Assembly (NCBI RefSeq): GCF_029227915.1
Contig: NC_079885.1
Location: 21,825,001 to 21,889,000 of the forward strand
DNA length: 64,000 nt
Reading direction: 5' to 3'
From: Hydractinia symbiolongicarpus
Taxonomy: Eukaryota > Cnidaria > Hydrozoa > Anthoathecata > Hydractiniidae
This document shows, piece by piece, positions 24,201-36,400 of the stretch (positions are counted from its first letter, which is position 1; every line of letters begins with the position of its first letter). A program made the position numbers and the translations under genes. Under the pieces are notes generated by a model. That model had not been told where the DNA came from and ran no database searches. It saw only the letters and a program-made list of their open reading frames with translations.

Positions 24201-25927
24201 ATCTTCAATTCTTTCGCCGGCACTATAAATAAATAAATTTCAAGAAAGAGTTCCAGTGCTTCTAAACTGTAGTACTTAAGATATTTGACGTTTGCAAAAT
24301 TAGCGGCGATGTTTTTCGTCAGCACTAAAAGTATCAAATTTCGGTACTCAGAATGAATGCCAAGTGAACAACTTACTTCATGAGATATAATTAATAGTTC
24401 CACAAAAACCTGCATTTTTTCACAATATCCGTACAAAACCCTGGATATTATAACTTTTTTTTTTTCATTTTCTTTTGAGATTATATATATCGTGGTCCTA
24501 CTGAATAACTTAAAGTTAGCGATAAACAAAAGAGACATTTTTACCCTCAAGCAAAGTTCTGTATTAAAATAAGGAAGTCCTAAAGGAACATTGAAATAGA
24601 AAAAAATAAACATATAAGTATGATTTTGAAGTAAGTAATTATATGAGAAAATAAGCTGCTTAAAGAACTACCTCTTATTAACATAAGACATGGGTTTTTA
24701 TACGAGGTTATTTGAAATCGAGTGTTCTATAAACATATTTCTAACAATATAATCTTTGATGGTAATGGTTTAGCAAAATAGTTTTACTTTCTCTGTACAT
24801 TACTTATATCCGCTATGCATAGAGTATGACGCAGTAACGTCTCTCACTACTTACTATCCTATATCAAAAAAATAACAATAGTTTCATTTCAATTTCACTA
24901 TTGCATACACTAGCTTTTTTCTCGAATTAGCGCCCCTGCAGCTCAAAAGAGTGCTTCCTTCAATTAGGCGCCTCACTTCCTTATTGATCCCTCGCTTCAA
25001 TGAGAATCCCTTTCTTTCCTCAAAAACGATTTTAATAGGCAAAAAGATAGAGCTCAAAAAAGGATGAAATTATAAGTCACAATGCAACCTATAAACAACT
25101 TATATCCTTCATATTATATATTTATATTAATCTATATATTCTCTATTCTAAAGTTATTTAAATAAAAACCAAAATTATATTTATATTCAATAACAACATC
25201 CTATCCTAAAACAGTGTCCCCTTTGAGCTAGTGTCCTTATATATTCAAGAACTTATTCAGTTAGACCTCTCAAACAAAATCTTTTGGCTCTTAATACAAG
25301 AACTGGGTTTTTAGTGTGAAAAATTTTTTTTTGCTGATAATAACCAGCACCACAAAAGTGTCAAATTGCTTTTTTATCACAGTATTCGACTTCCGTCTTT
25401 CTCTCCAACTCAAAGTCAGTTCGATGGGCGTAATTAGGGCGGTCATAAAAACGACTTTATTTCTGCGTTTATTTTACATATTGCAATAAAATGCTATATA
25501 CGTAAAACAAAGGAAAGAAATACATACAGAGATGCAATATAAGTATGTGTTAAAGAGTCTAAAGGTTAACAACCCCAAATTAACGCTTAAATGAATACAC
25601 GTCGATGAATAGATACATCGTAACGAAACCAATATAAAAAGATATTAATTGCAGTGCATTCTCTGTTAATTGATTTTTCTAGATATAAACAATGGAAAAT
25701 AATATAATGGGTAGAATGTTTCTGTTTTTGCCATATTGAAGTGGGTTGTTTACGTAGGTGGTATTAAACCATAAATAGGACTGGGGTTTTGTTTGAGGGT
25801 ATTACAAACTGCACCAATCGACAGAGCAGTTAAGAGATTGACTGCAGAAGGAGTTTTAACAAATACTGCTCTTTGGAAGAAAAAATAGTAGGAAACAAAA
25901 AAGAGAAAGAAGAGGAAGAAGAAGAAA
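21285..25927. other. Intergenic, no supported gene
   Basis: No recognisable exon. A minus-strand open frame of 143 codons at 24182-24613 is leucine- and lysine-rich and lacks a known domain or clear splice context. An isolated right end of the CAACCTCG family (GAGCCCTGGGGACGATGTTG) sits at 22731-22750. Confidence 0.4.
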
Positions 25928-26778
25928 ATGAGGATTGTTACTTGTTTTGTACTGGCGACGTGCATAGCATCAGTGACAGGTAGCTAGATTGATTGAATAT
26001 AACTGCATGAACGAGATAAGGAAGTTAGCGTAATAAATATAAGATGAGTTTGCTACGTAGGGGTCAAGGAAACACAAAAACAGGATTTAGCTCACTATAA
26101 TTAGGTGTAAAAATACATTGCATTTATGACTATTTCATGCAGTTAGAGAAGAAAATGTAAAAGTGTTTGTTTGTTTGTGTTTTGAGTCCATGATACGAAT
26201 TGTACAAGACTATACATACTCTGGAATAGTTCTACGTAACTCCATGATATTATTTACATCACCGAGCTAGGATGATCTTTTCATTTCCTTTTGATTTTGT
26301 TATTAATTTAAGTCCTGTGAAGGAGGTCCTTAATGGTCCTTAATAATACACTAAGGCTCTCCATCTGTAGATTCATCATCTTAAGCATTTGTAGGTTCGC
26401 TTATGCCTTGTTGTAAGGTTCACATTTCCAATTTTATCAATATTATTACTATTTTATTATTTTGATTTTAGCGTATTCATTTGGGAATACATTAAGTAAT
26501 TGCCAAAATGTGGTGAAAAGAACTTCATGTATTGGATTCAACAGAAAAAATTCATTTCGGACGATTGATGGAACTTGCAACAACTTGAGAAAAAAGACAC
26601 AGGGAGCAGCTAGGACCGTCCTAGCTAGACTGCAACGTAAGTTTAAACCTCCTTGTTTGTTTGTTCACTTACACCCGTGGGTGAGAGTGTTTAAAATGCA
26701 ACGAGAGTAAAGAAAATTAATTAGGGCGCCGTATCGATCAATATTCGCTGTATCCGTCTATACGGATTTTTTATGTTT

Positions 26779-26809
<31 letters not shown>

Positions 26810-29800
26810 AGAAATTTATTTATCTGTTGCCTTAGTGTTAGTGGTAAAACCGCTTCGGTTATTGTTTGTTTTTAAATGCGTTTAATATAATTTGATTTAT
26901 AAAAAATAGTTATTTTGCTCGCTACAAACTTCTCATCCAGAGAGTAGATAATTTCGCAGGAACTTTCGCCTGAACAGGCAACAAAAATCTGCCCAAAACT
27001 AAAAAAAAAGACTTCTACTAAATAATCATTTAAGTATTAATATTTTGCAATAAAAATACCTTTTAATTAAGAAATTACGCCTTTCTTAACAGCTTGAAGG
27101 AAATTTTCTGCTAGCCAGATTCTCTTTACTTGTTAATTTGTTTGTCTTTCTGTGGGCAAATTTCCAACCAAACTATTTAAGTCTGTCGTTGCACAAAGAT
27201 TAATTGCTTTGTTAGGAAAACACAATTGATTTTTTTTCGGGTAAGATCCTTGCAAAGAAATAATTTTTATCACTTATCAAGTTAGGTAGGATGGCTTTAA
27301 AAATATATCTTTCTTGCTTGCTTGCTTCTTTACTTTTAACGTGCGTTGCTTTCCACTCGAATAAAACATCAAGAGCTGAGAAAAAAATCCGAAAAAGAAT
27401 CGGTTGTTTGGAGAACGTCTCTATAACAAAAGCGTTTTCTAAACTTATTGGTGTCAACTAAGCCAATGATTTTTTTACGATATTGTTCAAAACATGAAAT
27501 CAGTGTGGATTTTAAATTTCTGACATCCTGAAAACGTCTTTAATAATTTTTTTTTTTTCTAAGTTATTCTAAGAAAATTCATGATTGGCTAGAAAATGCA
27601 AAGGAAATTTTTTTACAGCAAAACTTTTTCATCGAGTAAACACACCTTTTTGTGGCTAGCTTTAAAAAATAAATTGCAGCCCTCAATACTGATAACGACA
27701 GGAAAGTGTAAACCGCTTGACATAAAATGGGTACTTACACGGAAATGAGTGACCTTTCGCACACGAAAGGAATTAATTTAACGACCTCCTTTCGTATGAC
27801 CTCAAGTTATTAGTTTCTGTATACGACAACAAAAAACATTATGGCTGTTATATAAAACAAGTCATTAAGACACTGATACCATTATTTTGTGATTAAATCA
27901 GATCGTCACATAATTGATCGCGACGTTGAATCAAACAAGGAATTAACAATAAGGCAACATAGAATTATCAAATTTTTATCTGAATATAATGAGTGTTTTG
28001 AGAAGTTTTAACCGTGTCGAAGATGGGCACGTTAAAAACAACACTTTCTTTAAAATACCGCTTGTATTTTGAAGACTAGTCGTTACCCGTGGAAAAATCC
28101 ACGGTTTCGCCCGTCCTTTATATTTACCCGTCGCAACAAAGTGGATAAAAAGATATCGCATTTGATATTCGTGTTTCCGTAACATCATTTTCTAACTCAG
28201 CGGGGGGTACGCGCAGAGACAGACAGACTACGGCTATTATTATAGAGATAGGCAGTTGTTATAAAATAGATGCCCATATGCACTTTAAAGATGGGCACGT
28301 TAAAACAGCACTCTGTTTGAAACACACCACATGTATTTTTCAGATGGGCAGTTGTTATAAAATAGATGCCGATATGCATTTTAAAGATGGGCACGGCAAA
28401 GGCAGCACTCTCTATGAAAGACACTGCATGTATTTTGAAGATGAGCAAGTGTCATAAAATAGAAGCCCGTATTCATTTTAAAGATGGTTACATTATTTAA
28501 AACATCAGCTACATATCGACAAGTTTTATAGCTAACCTCCAACAAACATGTACTTAGTTGCCACTCTTGTTTTGCTTTCTTTCTTGGTATTTCACAAAAT
28601 CCTACTTTGATCTAGCTACTACATAAGTTCCTTATAGCAACCGAGCACCTGAATGCGGAGGACGCACTAAAAGCATAAGATATCTTAAAATACAGTCAGT
28701 TTGTTTCCATAAAGTTTTTTAGTTCTCTACAAAAATCTTAATTCCTCTCCTGTAAGTGATCGTATCAGAGTTGGCGCAAGCAATGTGCTGCTAAGTTAAA
28801 CTGGTATATTTATCGTTTGACTTACCTTCTCGGCTAAAATTATCTGAATCGGGTCTTTCATGGCAGTATAACGCTTGAAAAGGACGAAAAAAAGTCATTT
28901 TTAATACTTTTTAATACCTATGAGAACGTCTTCGATGTGTCTCAAAGACGTCAGCAAACGACGTCCTTTGGCCGCCATTCAAAGACGTGTTTATGCGCTA
29001 CGCTTGTAATGAGCACAGTTTACTTGAAAAAAATGCATTGACATTGGGCGTTGGGCCATCGATCGCTTTCGCCCTACATTGAAAAGCACATACGAGTAAA
29101 GTCTTGATTCAGCACTCTCTTATTCTCTGTTTAGCCGCTGATTATGTGGATCGACAAAAAATTGATGCACCTCGTGGGTTTCCAGGAACAAAACCAACTG
29201 TTCCAACCGCTCATCAAGTCTCACGAGCTGTCTTTCAAGTACAGAGAAAAAATCAACAACGCGCTCGAGGGCTGTCAACTTTATTTATGGCTTTTGGACA
29301 GTTTATTGACCATGACATTGGCTTAACACCTCATCCTAAATGTGACGTTTCCAAAGGGTAAGTTGATTCATTCTTCTGCGTCACATTAAATTCTATCATT
29401 TTTTAGAAATAATTACCACAGTAAACAATTCAAATGATGCAAACCAATATAATTTGTACCTCGTTTCAGGTGTGGCTCGAACAGTGCATTCGCATATCCG
29501 TGTTTTCCCATTAAATTTACACCAAAAGGAAGTAGATGTACCAGTTTTGCACGTTCAGTTCCCGTCTGTCAACAAGGTGGAAGAAGGACAACAAGAGAAC
29601 AGATCAATGTGTTATCTTCATATCTCGATCTCTCTCAGGTGTACAGTAACGATAAGACAATCTTTCGAAAATTGAGGAAACTAGACGGTAAGCTTGCCTA
29701 ACTCTTTATTTGTTTTTATGTCTAATTCCTCTTTCATAAATACGTTTTTAATTTTAAAATTAAAATAAATAGTCGTTAAGTTGTGAAAGAAATCCTCAGA

Positions 29801-31241
29801 ATTTGCTTTTCGCAGCAAAGTTGGTAGCAGTATATCGCATTTGTTATTTCGTGTGTATGTAGCACGACTAGAATAGGGGCATTACATTTTCCTTTCCCCT
29901 CTTAAGTGATAATAAATAAGCCTCTGTACCTCTCTCTCCTCCCTCCCTTCAAAAAAAACTGCCCAAAAACTCAATCTGTAACTGCTGCTTCTATTTTTCA
30001 AGTATCAACCTGTCCGTCAAAAATATTAAAATAAGACCTAGGAATAAGGGTCTGCTTATTAGAGCGTAACTATTGATCTCCCCTCTAACATTGATAACAA
30101 CTTCATGAAAAACATAAATTTTAGATAGGTAATCTCGGAACGTCTCTGTTTAGGAAGTGGACAGTTAAAAGTAACCAGAAATAATCTACTTCCTATTGAT
30201 ATCCCTGCATCGTCCCCATCTTGCGAGAATCCGGCTGGCTGCTCTCTTCTTGGTGACAGTCGTGGAGACGAGAACATCGCATTAAGTTCCATGCACACCA
30301 TTTGGGTAAGACACCACAACTTTATCGCGAAAGCACTGAAACGTCGTCATAGATCTTGGAATGAGCGAAGGCTATTTGAAACAGCTCGAAAGATTAACAT
30401 CGGTATTTACCAGAGAATCGTCTATAATGAATTTCTACCTCCATTGGTCAACACAGGGAGGTATAGGCGATACAACTCTCGTGTGGATGCTAGCATTGTA
30501 AGCGTGTTCTCTACAGCTGCGTTTAGATTCGGCCACAGTCTTGTTCCAAATGCTTGGGCACTGCTTGATAAGAACTACAACAAAGCCTTTAATGATATCT
30601 CCCTCCAGGCTTCTTTCTTTGACACGCGACCGCTTCGACGTCGTGGCATAGAACCAATAGTGTATGGTTTATTAAAAAATCAGTCGCAGGTGGTGGATAC
30701 TAAGTTCGCATTCGGTATAGCTCGTCGATTGTTTGTTCCTGTTGGTACGCGCGGCTATGCTGATTTACCGGCTTTGAATATCCAAAGAGGACGCGATAAC
30801 GGCATCCGAACATACGGAACATGGCGAAAAGTTTGCAAGTTAAGGCGATTAAGAAAATGGTCGGATCTGATTGGATTGATGTCTTCTTCAGCACGAACAG
30901 CTTTTAGAAAGCTATACAAACATCCCAATGATATTGATATATTCGCAGCAGGTATTGCTGAACGACACAGGGGTGGCAAAATGTTGGGGGAGACCTTTCA
31001 ATGTATCATAAAGAATCAATTCCAGAGATTACGTAATGGAGATCGGTTGTATTTCGAAAGAGCTGGTGTTTTCACAAGCAGACAGAGGAATGAATTAAGG
31101 AAAATGACAATGGCAAAGGTCTTATGCAATACCCTTAAAGATGTAGTGTCAGTGCAGATAAAAGCGTTGAAGGTATTTGGATATGGAAATTGGAGAAGAG
31201 AATGTGGATCAATTCGAGGAGCCAACCTAAATGCATGGTAA
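25928..31241 (+). CDS. Secreted animal heme peroxidase (peroxidasin/MPO superfamily)
   Basis: Five exons join in phase: 25928-25979, 26472-26636, 29135-29357, 29470-29687, 30154-31241 (1746 nt, 581 aa). Exon 1 encodes a signal peptide (MRIVTCFVLATCIASVT). The rest is one peroxidase domain: FRTIDGTCNN at the start, FGQFIDHDIG with distal His132 and the flanking Asp residues, RSVPVC and REQINVLSSYLD, GDSRGDE with the distal Arg256 and the heme-ester type Glu259, and FRFGHSL with proximal His347. All core catalytic residues are present, so an active heme enzyme using peroxide is expected, secreted or extracellular. No Ig, LRR or VWC domain is attached, unlike peroxidasin. The usual RGRDHG motif reads RGRDNG. 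Intron 2 (2.5 kb) contains repeats. Paralog-level identity cannot be given. Confidence 0.92.
26768..26812 (+). repeat. (TTTA)n microsatellite
   Basis: About nine copies of TTTA in intron 2 of the peroxidase gene. Confidence 0.9.
28022..28500 (+). repeat. ~100-bp tandem repeat interrupted by a dispersed element
   Basis: Units contain GATGGGCACGTTAAAA, CAGCACTCT, then GTATTTTGAAGATGGGCAGT, TATAAAATAGATGCC and CATTTTAAAGATGGGCAC. Two full units run from about 28246 to 28450, with a partial unit to 28500. The first unit (28022-28074) is cut from the rest by a family A repeat at 28075-28245. The array lies in intron 2 of the peroxidase gene. Confidence 0.8.
28075..28245 (+). mobile_element. Family A dispersed repeat, copy with visible boundaries
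   Basis: It reads ACTAGTCGTTACCCGTGG, AAAAATCCACGG, TTCGCCCGTCCTTTATAT, ATATCGCATTTG, ACGCGCAGAGACAGACAG and GGCTATTATTATAGAG. It breaks a tandem unit between TATTTTGAAG and ATAGGCAGTTG, so the element is about 170 bp with ends ACTAGTC and TATAGAG. No long terminal inverted repeats are seen, and the target duplication is very short or absent. Confidence 0.75.
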
Positions 31242-32426
31242 ACAAGTGTGAAGACATTATTGTTTTCGCAGAGACTTATATCCATCAATTCATTTGTATA
31301 GTTGTTAGATTCTTAATTCACAAAAAGAATATTTTTTATTTTTATTTTTTATTTTTATTTCTACAACATTTGTCATATACAGCATTCACATTCCCTTTGA
31401 TTTAGTATTTACTCACAAATTTATAATGTTACCATTTGGGAAATAGGCAAGTGATAAGAAAATTTGTAATATCCTTGCATGAGTTTTGCAAATCAAAAAA
31501 GTCAAAAGAGAGGGAATTTGTCTAAGGGGGGGCGCTTTTTGTAGGGCAATGCTCTTTTGAAGGAAGCGTTTAAATTTTTCTGAAATTTATAAATGAGTAT
31601 GAAAGAATAATTAAATATTTTTGGCCTAGTAGAAAATAAGAAGAATTAGATTGCCATATTGGTGCGACGAAAGAGATTTTACCCCATAAGCAGAAAAGTA
31701 ATTGGTCTTATCTTTTCTATCGACCCAATTAAAATAGATGGGTCGATTAAAAACAACTTTAAAGTAAAAATTAAAAATATAAATTACTCAGATCTTTGCT
31801 CACATGACCACGTGCAAGAGAAAAGGAATTAGAAAACATCAAAAACGTAGTACTTTAGATTCTTGTCACAGTGCCACAGCTTGTTTCAAAGCAAATATAT
31901 AATTTGGCTATAGTAACACCTGCTTTTAAACGCTGTCTAGTTCCTAACACCCATAGTCTGTCTTTTTGTCGGCGAAAATCTAGTTGTGCTAACCCTGCAG
32001 GATATCTTCAAGGTGCAAAAAACAAAAGCGATATATTTTTACTGGATTTTTTTTCGCGTTTAGTAAACCAATTACCGATTTTTTAGAAATAATCAATTCA
32101 AGTTTTACGCGGTTTCTACATGCCAGAAAAGACATTACAACGAACAGATCCATGATTTGGAAGTGATCGTGTTGAAATTAGGAGGTCTTAATTTGAACTT
32201 GTTATCTCCAATCTTCTATCTGCTTTTATGAAATATTTCATTTTTATGTTTTCACATGTAAAAACCTTAAATAAAAAAAATTAAGATTTTGGCTAGCCAG
32301 CGTCATTGATTATAGATGTTATACTGTTTTTAACTAAGGTGCAGCTTGGGATTGTGTGGCTAACTATATGTAAACAAAAATGTGAACAGAATTTTCAGGT
32401 GGTTAGCTAGCTAAGACTACTGTATG

Positions 32427-32534
32427 CAATTTCGTTTCCAGGGCATTTTGTCTGTCATAGGTGCGCGCTTATTGATAAGTTCGTCTCGCCGTTTGATATA
32501 CAAAAAGCGACAACAGGTCCTGGGAACGAGGTGG
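32427..32534. mobile_element. CAACCTCG inverted-repeat element with 9-bp duplication
   Basis: Left end CAATTTCGTTTCCAGGGC, right end GGTCCTGGGAACGAGGTGG. Flanks TACTGTATG and TACTGTAAG match at 8 of 9 bases, as expected for an aged 9-bp target duplication. Confidence 0.82.
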
Positions 32535-32867
32535 TACTGTAAGTTAAACGTAGTTAGGAAGTTACACCCTTGACTATATTTCAAACCTGCCTGGAAATCT
32601 AACGTTGATACAATATGACAGGTGTTTTGCGCGAAATACTACAACACTCTCCGAAACCTATGATACTTTCACAGCTCGCTCTTCTACTCGTGTTGTAGCC
32701 GTTAAAAAGATAAAAAGTTGGAATCACATGTAATGATAATGAGTTTGCGTGGTATACATTTGTTTTGCTATACAATTAACTGGTATGCTGCATTAATGCG
32801 GTTTGTGAAAAATGCACAATTAAAACCAATTAATAATGTTCCTCGTTGAGTAAACAACTTAATCGTT

Positions 32868-33007
32868 GTTGTTTGTTTGTTCGTTTGTTTGTTTGTTTGT
32901 TTGTTTGTTTGTTTGTTTGTTTGTTTGTTTGTTTGTTTGTTTGTTTGTTTGTTTGTTTGTTTGTTTGTTTGTTTGTTTGTTTGTTTGTTTGTTTGTTTGT
33001 TTGTTTG
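32868..33007 (+). repeat. (GTTT)n microsatellite
   Basis: About 35 almost perfect copies of the GTTT tetramer. The resulting CLFV or KQTN open frames on the two strands are artefacts. Confidence 0.98.
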
Positions 33008-33404
33008 CTAATAATTTTCTGTTAAGGGTGTCGTTAAAATCAAATGCGCTCATGTTTAAGTAACTCTTTCGATCTGCTCTGTATATGGTTAATGTGACTT
33101 TTCGGTTAATTCCATGTCAGCTAAAACAGTTACAGAAAAAATAGTTTAAATTACGAAATGCGAAGGTGACTGTAAGAAAACTGTCGCCATTAAAACGTGA
33201 AATAAATTCCCTTAATTAAAAAGCCAAACGTTAGATATCACAAAATAAGGCCTACCACACACTACAACTACAAGTTTGATAAGCATGTTGTTGTGCAGCA
33301 GATAAGCTGCAACATAAATGGTGCGAATGTAAGGAAACAGTAAATTTTAGTTATTTAGGACGGAAAATGTAAAGCAAAAAACACGTGATATGATTAAAGC
33401 GGGT

Positions 33405-36400
33405 TTACTGGTCAGTAAAATATAGATAATAAATAAAATACGTGCAACAGAACACGACATATAAAAAAGTCACAATTACACGTGCTCCGATATCAACTTT
33501 GTTGTAGAAAGAGAAATTCTCCTCCTTTTCTTGCTCTTTATCGTCTACACTTCTTTTTGTTCCCTCCTCATCTTTCAGGTCTGTCTTCGGTTTATCTTCC
33601 ATAACAGGATTTGTTTTCTCTGCCTTATTTTGACCCATTATGGTTGGTTTGATTTGTTTTAATTTGGTAAACAGAGCCTTTCTTTCTTTTTTCTCTCTCT
33701 TCTTCTTCTAAAAAAATGAAGTATCAGCACGAGTGAATTTCAACGCATATGATGAACACAAACGAACCTTGATAACTTAGTCCTTTTGGTTGAAATATAA
33801 TACTTATTACAAAACTAGCCCTGAATATTTATACACAGCTTGAAAGATTCCGTGGCCATTATGGTTTCTTTTGTTTACGTTGTGGGCTAGTGAGGCAAAT
33901 GTGAGACAAGCTTGAAAGAAAACCACTAAAATTGATTATATGTACAGGGTTGCACCAAAGAAGAATAAAAACACAACATGTTATTGTAGTTAATGGTTAA
34001 AGAAGAAAACTAATTTTAATATTTCTAGGTTTTCTTTAATTTTTTTATGGTGAAATCTTTCGCGTATTGAAAGATATCCATGACTTTGCGTGAAAAAAAA
34101 ATCGCGTTTTGCTTTTTTTAATTTCCAAAGGTAAAAACTTTTAAGAATATGACCAAAAACGTGAAAAACGCAAAAGTTTCTGCCCGTGAAGGTTTCTACC
34201 AACGAAAGTTTCTAAGGCTTTATTGTAATATTTTAAAGAACTTACTTTCTCCTCCATCATAAAATACAATATTACCACGTACTCTACAATTGCAAAGACG
34301 ATAAACACTATATTCACCAATAAAAACAACTGCATTGGTGTTGTGTACGGAACCTTCACTGTCTGCTCACTCACACTCTGTAGGATAAACGTACTCGCTA
34401 GAAACGTAGTTACAATCAAAGTAACACGTGCTGGTACAGCTGATGCGGGGATCCAATATGAACCCAGGTTGAACACCAGTAGGAGGATTGTTGGACTGTA
34501 GATACGATAAACAAAATATAAAAAAGTTCGCTTCACTTTGAATTTGACGATTAAATTGTCGTATGCTTCATCGACATCTAGAATATGAAACTACTTTGAT
34601 TAAATAATTATCCACAGTACTTAAGAGGTATGACTTGGTGGCTTCTTTATACCTTACGGGGAAGAATTATGTCAAAGCTGTTGGCGTTTAATTGACGGCT
34701 AAAAAAGTTTTTTCGCCGCAGGCCTCGATGTTAAAATGTCCAACGCCCCTGGGATCAAAGTTTGAAAGATTGTCTAACCTCCTATCATTTGTCCTGCATT
34801 TTGTCTTGTGGCGTACATCTTCTCAACAGTATATCCAGATGTCTCGATAGGAGATAAAGATACAACAGGTGTCGCATGCCAAAACAATCTCATATCCTTC
34901 CTTGTAAAAGCATCTAAAAATGTGTATAGATGATTGCTGGTTTTATGCCGCCCTTATGTTTTTCGTTGTTTACAATTTGCGCTCGTGAAGTGTAAATGAA
35001 GCAAGTTAGACTTAGGAAAACAACACAGAAAAGTATTAATTTTAATTATCAGTTTGATCTTATTTTTTTACTAGTTTGTTTAAAGCATCTTTATCTGTGC
35101 GTAAATTTTCTGCCTGCATACTGTCAGTTTAGGTGCATCCAGTGGGATTTCGTATTAGAATGTGTCATCAGTTTCGCCTTAAATTGCGTTAAATGTTACC
35201 TTTTCATCAAGATGGATTTGTTTTTCTATCAGATTGAAAATGGTAGCGTTTTCTCAGTTTTTATTCGTTGTTAAAAAAGCTGTCCGTCTGGCAACGGTTG
35301 AAAGTTGAGTCGTTACAACTTTAAAAGCTGACAAAGCACAAGTGTCGCAGCCAGTTTAAAAGTTCCAATGCGCATGTGCAGATACTAACCACAACAGCTT
35401 CTCTACTCACCTATATGTAAGATTTCTAAGGATCCCAGTTGTTGTCAATTTAAATACATTTTTTCATGAATATTACATGCAACCTTCAAGCAAAACTAAA
35501 AGCTAAATAGTTGGTATGACTGAAGCAGGCAAAACTTTCAATAATATTTACAACATTTTTCAGTAACACACAGACCAGCTTCCATGCAGCATTATTTGAG
35601 CTATATCTTTCACCTATTTTGTGACAATGCCTTCATTGACGTCATTTTTTACATGCTATGGGCGAAAATCCTAATCTGGATTTCCACTCAAAGTTACCCC
35701 ACGTAGTTGGCTGCTGGGTGGACAAAAAAAGCGAAAGAGTTGAACATTGAATAGTTAAATAAGAATACGATAAATCATCGTCTTTGAGAACAAATCCACT
35801 TTTAGAGATACAAGAAAATATGATCTCCAAACTTTCATCAGAAATTTTTAGGCAGAAATTTTTAAAAATGTCGGCAAAAACAGAAGTAAAGTCCTCAATA
35901 ACACTTAGGAAACTACAAACTACGCACTAATGACTGAAGAAATTCCTATAAGGAAGTCTATCTTTAAATTCTTGCCCACAAACCAAAAATTTTATGCTAA
36001 ACATTTGAAAGTGAAGTGTTTAACCTCTCCGCCTTTTCTCCTACATTAAAAATCACAACGATGATGCATAGTCAATACATGAAATCACAATCTATGAAGC
36101 GTGTTGATGACACACTATTTATTCTTTAAAAAGTCACTTTATATTCACGGGTTTCAAAGTTTAGATGAGTCAATTTCCAAAGCAATTGCAACGTGTCTTT
36201 TAACAACAAATCAAAATTCAAAAAACGCTGCCATCTTTAGTATAGCAGTGATGAAGTATCTTGAGCGCCTAACTAAAAACGCTTTGATGGAAAATGGAAT
36301 TTAGAGCGGCAAATATTACCGCCAATAAAAATGGGCGTAATTACCACCACTTGTGGTCTAAAATTTTAACAATATAAACAAGAAACACTTACAGCTCTCG

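Larger units (their letters stand above)
31242..33404. other. Intergenic between peroxidase and channel gene
   Basis: No exon is recognised. Holds a CAACCTCG element and a (GTTT)n tract, both listed separately. Confidence 0.5.

Noticed and set aside
24182-24613. Minus-strand open frame of 143 codons as a gene
   Set aside because: No recognised domain, no convincing splice sites, and composition close to random AT-rich DNA. Kept only as a note.
32859-33063. Open frames encoding CLFV or KQTN repeats
   Set aside because: Pure by-products of the (GTTT)n microsatellite.
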